A DNA stretch of 64,000 nt, taken from Caldilineaceae bacterium (lineage in GTDB: Bacteria; Chloroflexota; Anaerolineae; Caldilineales; Caldilineaceae). The notes below the pieces were generated by a model that was not told where the DNA came from, did not search any database, and saw only the letters and a list, made by a program, of their open reading frames with translations. A program made the translations under genes and the position numbers. Positions within the stretch are counted from its first letter, which is position 1. The number at the start of each line of letters is the position of its first letter. Below, piece after piece: positions 17,189 through 24,293 of this stretch. The stretch spans positions 248,001 to 312,000 of the forward strand of contig JADLDO010000064.1 of NCBI GenBank assembly GCA_020846635.1. Direction: 5' to 3'.

Positions 17189-18121
17189 ATGAGCGAAGTG
17201 CATGAGAACGCTGCCGCAGGGGCCACACCGGCTGAGATTGACCCGCAGTCAGAGGATTCACAGGCGATTGCAGAAGAAACCCCACGCCAGCGACTGCGGC
17301 TGCTCTATGAAAAAGGCGAGCCGGTGAAGTTCATCGCACACCAGGACGAATTCCGCGTGTGGGAGCGAGCGCTGCGCCGCGCCAACCTGCCCCTGCTCTA
17401 TAAACAGGGTTTCAACCCGCAGCCCCACATCGTATTTGCTTCGCCGCTGGGTGTGGGGATTACTGGGGTCAACGAACCGATTGACATTATTCTCAGCCCG
17501 CCCCTGCCCGTGGACGAGGTGCGAGAGCGGATCGTCGCCAAACTTCCTCCCGGTGTCCACCTGCACGCCCTCAGCGAAATCCCGCTTAAGGCTCCCGCGC
17601 TGCAAAACCTGCTCATCGGCGCCGACTATACCATCCTGCTCTATACTGACCCTGGCGAACTGGAAAGCGCGGCCATTGATGAAGCCATCGCCCACTTCCT
17701 GGCCCAGGGTGAAATCTGGCGCGAACGGGAGCGTAAAGGCGAGCGTTACACCTACAACCTGCGCCCGCTCATCTTTGAGTTGCAGAACCAGGGGTATGAT
17801 GCCGAGCGAGAAGAACATCGTATCCTGCTGCGTGTACAACAGCGCGTCGGAGCTACGGGCCGCCCGGATGAAGTCGTGGCGGCTCTAGGGCTGGACAACC
17901 ACGCGCGCACCCTACGTCGCGACCGCATCTACTATGCCGACCAACCGGACGACGCCGCCATCTTTGCGGCCTATCCCGTCATCGAGCAAAGCGCCATTTC
18001 CGCGCCTAAACCACCCCGGCACAAAGATCATCGCAATAAGCACCGCGACCATACCACGCCCGCGTCACCGGCCCCCAAAGGCCGTTCTATCAGCGAACGC
18101 GCCGGCGACGAATTCATCTAA
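17189..18121 (+). CDS. DUF2344 / TIGR03936 radical-SAM-associated protein
   Basis: 310 residues. The core starts at RLRLLYEKGEPVKFIAHQDE (about 31-50) and continues with PLLYKQGFNPQPHIVFASPLGVGI, the signature of this partner family. The C-terminal 35 residues are basic and low-complexity (PPRHKDHRNKHRDHTTPASP), unusual for the family and possibly RNA-binding. It is coupled to the upstream radical SAM gene. In other phyla the two domains can be fused, which supports a common task. Confidence 0.88.
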   Translation: MSEVHENAAAGATPAEIDPQSEDSQAIAEETPRQRLRLLYEKGEPVKFIAHQDEFRVWERALRRANLPLLYKQGFNPQPHIVFASPLGVGITGVNEPIDIILSPPLPVDEVRERIVAKLPPGVHLHALSEIPLKAPALQNLLIGADYTILLYTDPGELESAAIDEAIAHFLAQGEIWRERERKGERYTYNLRPLIFELQNQGYDAEREEHRILLRVQQRVGATGRPDEVVAALGLDNHARTLRRDRIYYADQPDDAAIFAAYPVIEQSAISAPKPPRHKDHRNKHRDHTTPASPAPKGRSISERAGDEFI

Positions 18122-18138
18122 TTTCTCGTGGATAATTT

Positions 18139-18873
18139 CTAGTGGATTGGGGACTCTGCCAGTGCCTCGATCTCCGTGCGATCGTCAATATCGCGCAGGA
18201 TCTCTCCATCCACCATCATAATCACCCGGTCGACAAAGCGACACATGCGCAAATCATGCGTCACCATAATTCCGGCGCGCCCCTGTTCGTGTATCAGTTC
18301 TGCAAAGGTGGAGACGACCTGAAAGGCGCGCTCCGTATCGAGGCTGGCGGTAGGCTCATCGGCTAACACGACCTCCGGCTCATGAATCAGCGCGCGTGCA
18401 ATGGCAACTCGCTGCTGCTGCCCGCCCGATAGCTGGCCAGGATAGTTGCCAAGCCGTTCGCCCAGCCCCAATCGTGTCAATAACTCCCGCGCCCGCTCCT
18501 TGTCCACGCCCTTGAACTTACCATTGAGACGCAGCATCAACTGCACATTTTCTAGGGCAGTAAGATAGGGAACCAAGTTATTGGCCTGGAAGGCGAAACC
18601 AATCGCCTGCCCTCGAAAGCGCGTGCGTTCCGACTCGCTCATCTCTGACAAGTTCTGCCCAGCAATCGCAATTTCCCCCGAAGTCGGTTGCAGCAGTCCC
18701 GCCAACATTGCCAACATCGTCGTCTTGCCCGAGCCGCTTGGCCCCACCAAAGCGGCAAACTCGCCCTTTTGAACGGCAAAACTCACTTGGTTGACCGCCA
18801 ACACCTGATTGCTACCTTCGCCGTAGCTCTTGACCACATTCACAGCCTGAAGCGCCAAACTATTTGCCGTCAT
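18139..18873 (-). CDS. ABC transporter ATP-binding protein (MacB/LolD type)
   Basis: 244 residues: Walker A GPSGSGKTT (about 43-51), the Q-loop region, signature LSGGQQQRVAIARALI (about 147-162), Walker B VVLADEPTASLD, and the switch His in MVTHDLR. The spacing and sequence follow the MacB/LolD group that works with FtsX-type permeases. The next gene upstream is such a permease with no gap, so the pair forms one exporter. Confidence 0.95.
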   Translation of the reverse strand: MTANSLALQAVNVVKSYGEGSNQVLAVNQVSFAVQKGEFAALVGPSGSGKTTMLAMLAGLLQPTSGEIAIAGQNLSEMSESERTRFRGQAIGFAFQANNLVPYLTALENVQLMLRLNGKFKGVDKERARELLTRLGLGERLGNYPGQLSGGQQQRVAIARALIHEPEVVLADEPTASLDTERAFQVVSTFAELIHEQGRAGIMVTHDLRMCRFVDRVIMMVDGEILRDIDDRTEIEALAESPIH

Positions 18874-20031
18874 CTATTGCGCCAGCCCCAATGCGGTCAG
18901 CGGTTCCACGCGCAAAAGCGCAAACACCGAGACCATTCCCCCTACCGGGCCAATGATCAAGAGCGACGCCACCGCTGAACCCACAGCATCCGCCGTAAAA
19001 ACAACGGGTAAGGTTGGCGGGAAGGTCAAAGAGAGCAGCAGCGAGCCAATCGCCCCCACTGCCACGCCCAGCGCGTTGATGGCGACGATTTGCCCAATCG
19101 CAGAGAGGGCAATGGTCAACGTGGATGTACCAATCGCCTTCAACATGCCAATTTGTGCCACCTTCTGTAACGTCTGAATCTGAAAGAAGCCGCCCACCAC
19201 CAGGATACCAATAAAGAGCGTGAAGTAACGTTGTGTATCCAATGTGCTTTTTTGCTCGATATAGCCAGGTGTAGACTCATAGGCAGTCACGCGATCGACA
19301 ACCTCAATGCCTGATACATCGTTTTCCAACTGCGCTGCTACCTCACGCCACGCCTTCGGGTTCTGCAATTTTACCGCCACAAGATTCGAGACAAATTCAC
19401 CGTTGTTATTCACTTCTCCAGCCCCACGCGGGCGAACCTGATCCCACGTAAGATAGGGGACGATCAGGGTTGGTTGCAGGATAAAGCCGCGGCCATCGGT
19501 TGTACCTGCCACAACAAGGTCGAAGAATTCTTCCTCCGTTCCCTGAATTGACTTAATCGTGATACGGTCGCCAGCCTTCAGCCCAGTGCGATCCACCACC
19601 CGTTTGTCAATAATCGCTTCACTGGCCCGGCTGCGCCCCAACTGTTGCCCCGTTAATACCGGGGGCTCACCAGGCGCGCCCGGCTCTACCCCCAGCAACG
19701 ATACATCCAACGGTTCCTCCCCATCCGGCAGCACAATCGTCGTGCTGCTCGCCGCAATCTGTCCCACCGCGGCCACACCCGGCACACGCCGCATCTGGAT
19801 TAACTTGGAGCGCCCTATACGGCTGGATGAGATAGAGAGATCAACATTCGACTGGTAGACCAATAACTCGGCATCCAGTTTCTCAATAAACTCCCGGTTG
19901 CCCGACGCCAACCCTTCTGCCAGGGCTGCGATAAAAAGCACCAACGTCGTTACCAGCGCAACGATCATCCCGATCAGCAAATAGCGCGCGCGGTTGTGCC
20001 AAATCTCTTTGAAAGCCAAATAGAATGCCAT
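18874..20031 (-). CDS. ABC transporter permease, FtsX/MacB type
   Basis: 385 residues with one N-terminal span (YLLIGMIVALVTTLVLFIAALAEG), a long extracytoplasmic domain (about 45-260) and three C-terminal spans. This is the FtsX-fold topology of MacB-like mechanotransmission exporters. Its stop abuts the ATP-binding gene. A separate periplasmic adaptor is not present. Substrate unknown; export of lipids, peptides or lipoproteins is typical of the class. Confidence 0.92.
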   Translation of the reverse strand: MAFYLAFKEIWHNRARYLLIGMIVALVTTLVLFIAALAEGLASGNREFIEKLDAELLVYQSNVDLSISSSRIGRSKLIQMRRVPGVAAVGQIAASSTTIVLPDGEEPLDVSLLGVEPGAPGEPPVLTGQQLGRSRASEAIIDKRVVDRTGLKAGDRITIKSIQGTEEEFFDLVVAGTTDGRGFILQPTLIVPYLTWDQVRPRGAGEVNNNGEFVSNLVAVKLQNPKAWREVAAQLENDVSGIEVVDRVTAYESTPGYIEQKSTLDTQRYFTLFIGILVVGGFFQIQTLQKVAQIGMLKAIGTSTLTIALSAIGQIVAINALGVAVGAIGSLLLSLTFPPTLPVVFTADAVGSAVASLLIIGPVGGMVSVFALLRVEPLTALGLAQ

Positions 20032-20175
20032 CTATCCTCCGCAGTGGACTAGACATCGCTGCAACTAACCATGTATCATAGCAGCATGCAGCCAAAATGC
20101 CTGAACCCTTACTCCTATAGCCGCTTACTCACTAAGGGATTTTTATGCCGTGGTTCTTTATACACTGCGAGAGCC

Positions 20176-20643
20176 ATGTCTACTGTCAGATTCATCTTCA
20201 TTGCCGGCCTATTGCTCTCTGCCTGTAACCATGTGCGTGCGCCTGCACCCTCCTTCTACGAAGTGAGTGGGAGCCAAGCCGAACGGGTGAACGCCGTCAC
20301 GGAGATCATCAGCAAGTCGCAGCCATTGCCCACGCCGCTCATGGACGCCTATTTTGTCGAGGAGAAAATGGGCGACGGTGAACTCGGCCCTGCTGATTAC
20401 CGTTCCTTCTATCGACTTGAAGTAGCGCCAGAGGATGTGGGCGCATGGCAAGCACTACTTTCTCCGCTCACAGGCATACCCGATTATCCCGCCCCGATGC
20501 AACCGGCCTCCTGGTGGGTCGACGAGGAGAGCTTTTCCCTGCTACAATTTTACGCGCCGGATACGCTGACCAGCCGGACACACGGATGGATCGCCATCTC
20601 ACCAGAGAACGGGCACATTTTTATCTTCACCTACACAACTTGA
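20176..20643 (+). CDS. Hypothetical lipoprotein
   Basis: 155 residues from ATG 20176. The N-terminus STVRFIFIAGLLLSAC is a short lipoprotein signal with lipobox LLSAC (Cys17). The earlier in-frame ATG at 20071 would bury the signal inside a 35-residue extension and is not favoured. The mature protein is rich in aromatic and acidic residues and ends soon after HIFIFTYTT. No family recognised. It is divergent from the ABC permease. Confidence 0.7.
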   Translation: MSTVRFIFIAGLLLSACNHVRAPAPSFYEVSGSQAERVNAVTEIISKSQPLPTPLMDAYFVEEKMGDGELGPADYRSFYRLEVAPEDVGAWQALLSPLTGIPDYPAPMQPASWWVDEESFSLLQFYAPDTLTSRTHGWIAISPENGHIFIFTYTT

Positions 20644-20680
20644 TCCACACTTATTTATCGTAAATCTCCACCCGTCAAAT

Positions 20681-20709
20681 TTGACTTTTCACCCCTGGTC
20701 AAGTATACT
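20681..20709 (+). promoter_or_regulatory. rplU: Sigma-70 promoter of the L21-L27-L31 operon
   Basis: TTGACT (20681-20686), a 17-nt spacer and TATACT (20704-20709), close to consensus. Confidence 0.85.
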
Positions 20710-20715
20710 TTCTGT

Positions 20716-20880
20716 TTGTGAACTCTTAGGCAACCTTGAATTGTCTGCCTAAATTCACAGGCTATCCAGCAAACTGGACAAAACGAATTGTGTCAGCACC
20801 CCATGCGACACAAAGCCGCTCCGAAAGCTTCAGGGCCATTCCTTTTCACCTGAACGCGGCTCATAGAGGGAGAAAAAGAG
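20716..20880 (+). promoter_or_regulatory. Structured 5' leader of rplU (candidate autoregulatory RNA)
   Basis: Four stems can form in order: GTGAA..TTAGGCA (20718-20732) with TGCCTAA..TTCAC (20746-20758); TCCAG-CAAA-CTGGA (20765-20778); TGTGTC/GACACA (20789-20812); and GCCGC..TTCAGG (20815-20834) with CCTGAA..GCGGC (20849-20860). The operon ribosome binding site GAGGGAGAAAAAGAG follows the last stem. L21 leaders are known regulators in Bacillales; this one is unrelated at the level I can see. Confidence 0.55.
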
Positions 20881-21192
20881 ATGTACGCAGTCATTCGAAC
20901 CGGCGGTAAACAATACAGTGTTGCCGTCGGCAATCAGGTGGAAGTTGAAAAATTGGATGGGGATGTCGGCTCCACCATCACCCTGGAAGACGTGCTCCTG
21001 GTAGCCAATGGGGACAACGTGCAAATCGGCCAGCCGACCGTCGCCGGTGCAACAGTCGTTGCCAAGATTACCGGGCAATATCGGGGCAATAAGATCATGG
21101 TCTTCCGCTATCGCCCCAAGAAGCGCATCCGCGTGCGCAAGGGACATCGTCAATATTTGACTCGCCTTCAGATCGAGTCCATTAACGCCTAA
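20881..21192 (+). CDS. rplU: 50S ribosomal protein L21
   Basis: 103 residues, the standard length. It starts MYAVIRTGGKQYSV, with the family segments EKLDGDVG and the C-terminal signature KKRIRVRKGHRQYLTRLQIESI. First gene of the L21-L27-L31 operon, preceded by a consensus promoter and a structured leader. Confidence 0.98.
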   Translation: MYAVIRTGGKQYSVAVGNQVEVEKLDGDVGSTITLEDVLLVANGDNVQIGQPTVAGATVVAKITGQYRGNKIMVFRYRPKKRIRVRKGHRQYLTRLQIESINA

Positions 21193-21261
21193 GATCCCAG
21201 CGATAGCTTCACGGGATATTTAGCGAGTTAACCCGCAGGGTTTATTAAGGAGAAGCAGACA

Positions 21262-21525
21262 ATGGCTCATAAAAAAGGCGGCGGCTCCAGCCGCAACAAT
21301 CGTGACTCGAACGCCCAGCGCTTGGGTGTGAAACGCTTTGGTGGCGAGTTTGTAACCGCAGGCAGCATTCTTGTGCGCCAGCGCGGCACTAAATTTTACC
21401 CCGGTCAAAACGTAGGCCAGGGCAAGGACGACACTCTGTTTGCAAAGAGTGATGGATTTGTAACATTTGAGTGGGCACGCGGCAGCAAGAAGCAGATTAG
21501 CGTGTACACAGAAAAGGCGAATTAA
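21262..21525 (+). CDS. rpmA: 50S ribosomal protein L27
   Basis: 87 residues starting MAHKKGGGSSRNNRDSN, the conserved L27 N-terminus that reaches the peptidyl-transferase centre. It begins directly with the mature-type sequence, with no cleaved N-terminal extension of the Firmicutes type. AAGGAGAAG precedes the ATG. Confidence 0.98.
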   Translation: MAHKKGGGSSRNNRDSNAQRLGVKRFGGEFVTAGSILVRQRGTKFYPGQNVGQGKDDTLFAKSDGFVTFEWARGSKKQISVYTEKAN

Positions 21526-21526
21526 G

Positions 21527-21868
21527 ATGAAGGCGAATATTCATCCGACATATTACCCGGAGGCGCGAGTCATTTGCTCCTGTGGAGCTACCTGGACAAC
21601 GGGCAGCACCATACCGGAGATCCGCACCGACGTGTGCAGCACTTGCCATCCCTTTTATACGGGTGAGCAGCGCATTGTCGATACCGCCGGTCAGGTCGAG
21701 CGCTTTATGAAGCGTCTTGAACGCCGGCAGAGCGAGAGCGCCCGCCGCGAAATTGAGGTGCAGGCTCGCCGCGAGGCGGACGAAGCCGCTCGCAAGGCGC
21801 GCGCCCGCGGTGACAATCCAGAAGCCGCCGCTGCCGAGGTGTTGGCGAAGTACGACATCAAGGTGTAG
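21527..21868 (+). CDS. rpmE: 50S ribosomal protein L31 with C-terminal extension
   Basis: 113 residues from ATG 21527, 1 nt after the L27 stop; the longer frame starting at 21467 lies inside rpmA. The L31 body holds the zinc ligands CSCG (about 13-16) and CSTC (about 35-38) and HPFYTGEQ. Usual bacterial L31 is about 70 residues; here about 45 extra residues form a charged, helix-prone tail (RREIEVQARREADEAARKAR). The zinc form suggests replaceable L31 under zinc limitation elsewhere in the genome. Confidence 0.95.
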   Translation: MKANIHPTYYPEARVICSCGATWTTGSTIPEIRTDVCSTCHPFYTGEQRIVDTAGQVERFMKRLERRQSESARREIEVQARREADEAARKARARGDNPEAAAAEVLAKYDIKV

Positions 21869-21938
21869 TCTCCACACATGCCCCAGAGATCTCCCAGCAG
21901 GGCTGGTGCATCACTGGGCCTTGATTGACAGAACCCGA

Positions 21939-21972
21939 AGGGCAGAGGCCAACGTCTCTGCCCTCTCTTTTT
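21939..21972 (+). terminator. Rho-independent terminator after rpmE
   Basis: AGGGCAGAG pairs with CTCTGCCCT around an 8-nt loop and is followed by CTCTTTTTT. Confidence 0.9.
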
Positions 21973-22018
21973 TACATTCTTCTTCCAAACGCTTCTCATA
22001 CCAACCAGCAACAAGACC

Positions 22019-22645
22019 ATGATACAACACCAACCGACCGGTGGCTGGATTGAGCTCGTCTGTGGCTCGATGTTCAGTGGCAAGACAGAAGAACTCCTGC
22101 GCCGGATCCGCCGCGCCGAAATTGCTCGTCGCCAGGTCCAGCTTTTCAAGCCCACCATCGACCATCGCTATGGACTAGAACGCGTGGCGTCGCACAGCGG
22201 CCTCGCACGCGAAGATGCCGCGGTCGTCCGCAATGCGTCAGAAATTCTTGCCCTGGCCCAAGAGAGCGCCGACATTATCGCCATTGACGAAATCCAGTTT
22301 TTTGACTGGACCATTGCCGATGTATGCTCTACACTCGCCAACAGTGGCAAGCGTGTCATTGGCGCAGGGCTGGACCAGGACTTCCGCGGCGAACCTTTTG
22401 GCCCGATGCCGCTGTTGCTGGCACTTGCAGAGCGTGTCGACAAGCTCCACGCCATCTGTGTCGTCTGTGGCGCAGAGGCCAGCCGCACCCAACGCCTCAT
22501 CAATGGGCGTCCTGCCCGCTATGACGATCCCATCATCCTCGTCGGTGGCAGCGAAAGCTATGAGGCACGCTGCCGCGCCTGTCACGAAGTGCCGGGCCGC
22601 CCCGGCGTCGTTGGCCCATTACAGGCTGCCTTCGAATTAGAGTAA
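22019..22645 (+). CDS. tdk: Thymidine kinase
   Basis: 208 residues. The P-loop GSMFSGKTEEL (about 16-26), the DEIQFF motif (about 89-94) and the C-terminal zinc cysteines in CVVCGA and CRACHE match type II thymidine kinase, which phosphorylates thymidine in salvage. It has the full catalytic signature GRPARYDDPIILVGGSESYEARC with its tyrosine. Stands alone between two terminators. Confidence 0.97.
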   Translation: MIQHQPTGGWIELVCGSMFSGKTEELLRRIRRAEIARRQVQLFKPTIDHRYGLERVASHSGLAREDAAVVRNASEILALAQESADIIAIDEIQFFDWTIADVCSTLANSGKRVIGAGLDQDFRGEPFGPMPLLLALAERVDKLHAICVVCGAEASRTQRLINGRPARYDDPIILVGGSESYEARCRACHEVPGRPGVVGPLQAAFELE

Positions 22646-22671
22646 CAGCGCACCGCCCCCCTTCGCCAAGC

Positions 22672-22709
22672 AAACAGGGGGCAACAGCCCTTTGCCATTG
22701 CCCCTGTTT
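22672..22709. terminator. Hairpin between tdk and the protease gene
   Basis: AAACAGGGG(G)CAA pairs with TTGCCCCTGTTT with one bulged base. The T-run is short, so termination strength is uncertain. Confidence 0.55.
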
Positions 22710-22733
22710 CACACTGTTTTGTACAACAAACAA

Positions 22734-24239
22734 CTATTCCACGCCGATATCGAGAACCTCGCCGGTCAGTGTGTCAATCGTCACAGTCACCGTCTCATTC
22801 TCTGTGACCAATTCTACAACCCATACATCGACGCCCTCTAGCACCTCCGGCGTCGCAATCCGCTCGGTAACTTCGCCGGTGATGAGTTCTTCTTCCTCAG
22901 CCGCGTCGGTGGCAAGTTCAATCGCCTTGCGGGCGTTGATGCCATCCTCATCGGGCCGCGCCGCTGAAGCCGATGCGCGGCCCGAAGGGCGCTCGCCCAA
23001 CGTCACCGGCACATCGAGCGTCTCGTCGCCGCGCAAGACCGTCAGCGTAATGACCTGTCCGGGGCTTGCCTTTGTCACCAAGAAGCTGATTAGGTCTTCA
23101 AAGCGCATCACCGTATTGCCATCGACAGCAATGATAATGTCGCCGCCACGCTCCAGTTCGAAACCATTTTCAACGGTAATCGTCTCGCTGCCCCCTTGAA
23201 GTCCGGCTGCTTCCGAAGGCCCACCCGCGACAATGTCGGTCACATAGACACCCAAATGATTGGCGGGCAGTTCCAACGCTTCAGCCAGGAACGGGGTGAT
23301 GGATGAGCCATAAAGCCCCAGATAGGCATAGGAATAGCGTCCGTCCGCAATCAACGCAGGGATCACCCGTCGCAGAATCGATACCGGAATGGCAAAGCCG
23401 ACCCCTGTGTTCGAGCGCACCTGCGACCGAATCGCAAAATTCACCCCCACGACATTGCCATTCAAGTCGAGCAGCGGCCCCCCTGAATTTCCGGGATTAA
23501 TCGCCGCATCGGTCTGAATGACATCGGGCAATGTGTAATTGGCAGTAGTCTCCCCATCACTCAACGGAATCCCCCGCCCCATGGCCGAGACAATCCCTGT
23601 GGTCATCGTGCCGTCCAGGCCAAAAGGGTTGCCAATCGCGATCACAGTATGCCCCACGCGCAACTCATCCACCTCCGCCAATGGCAGCGGTCGCCAGGCC
23701 ATCCCTTCCGGGGGAGTGACCTTGATTACGGCAATATCTGCTTGGGGATCGGCGGCAACCACTTCCGCATTAGCCCAATAGCCATTGCTAAAAAGCACCA
23801 GCACATCTTCCGCACCGCTTACCACATGATTGTTCGTGACAATATGTCCCTGGTCATCGTAGATGAAGCCCGACCCAAGCGCCTGCTCAAGTGGAGCCTC
23901 GCCGTCCTCATCGGGAAGCCCAAAGCCAGGAAATCTGGCAATACGGCTCGTCACCTGGATGTTGACCACCGAGGGGGAAGCCTGGCTATACAGGTTGGCA
24001 AGTGCCTCCTGGTCAGCCGTCAATGAGGCCACTTCCTGCTGAACCGGCGCAGCGCTCCCAATCGAAGCGGGCTTGGCTGCCACCGCACTCTGCTCCCAGA
24101 GCAGCGGGCCATAGAGTACACCCACGACTAACACAATCGCCAGCGCGCCGATGCCAACCGCGCGCTCCGCCAGCGTTCGCCGGCGTTGTGTACCTCGTCG
24201 TGATGCCAATGATACCAGTTGATAGTTGTCATCGATCAT
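22734..24239 (-). CDS. HtrA/DegP-type serine protease with PDZ and PepSY-like tail
   Basis: 501 residues. A cytoplasmic basic start and one span (VGIGALAIVLVVGVLYGPLL, about 28-47) anchor it. The S1C catalytic triad is His138 (TNNHVV), Asp168 (ADIAVIKV) and Ser252 (GNSGGPLL). A PDZ domain follows (about 310-405, with GGDIIIAVDGNTV). The last 70 residues (VWVVELVTENETVTVTIDTLTGEVLDI) look like a PepSY-type domain, uncommon in HtrA proteins. The extracytoplasmic domain probably degrades misfolded or secreted proteins. AGGAG precedes the ATG. Confidence 0.92.
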   Translation of the reverse strand: MIDDNYQLVSLASRRGTQRRRTLAERAVGIGALAIVLVVGVLYGPLLWEQSAVAAKPASIGSAAPVQQEVASLTADQEALANLYSQASPSVVNIQVTSRIARFPGFGLPDEDGEAPLEQALGSGFIYDDQGHIVTNNHVVSGAEDVLVLFSNGYWANAEVVAADPQADIAVIKVTPPEGMAWRPLPLAEVDELRVGHTVIAIGNPFGLDGTMTTGIVSAMGRGIPLSDGETTANYTLPDVIQTDAAINPGNSGGPLLDLNGNVVGVNFAIRSQVRSNTGVGFAIPVSILRRVIPALIADGRYSYAYLGLYGSSITPFLAEALELPANHLGVYVTDIVAGGPSEAAGLQGGSETITVENGFELERGGDIIIAVDGNTVMRFEDLISFLVTKASPGQVITLTVLRGDETLDVPVTLGERPSGRASASAARPDEDGINARKAIELATDAAEEEELITGEVTERIATPEVLEGVDVWVVELVTENETVTVTIDTLTGEVLDIGVE

Positions 24240-24293
24240 GTATTCGTTCTCCTAGAGAGTTGTCATGGAATGCATCAATGAATCGTCCATCAA

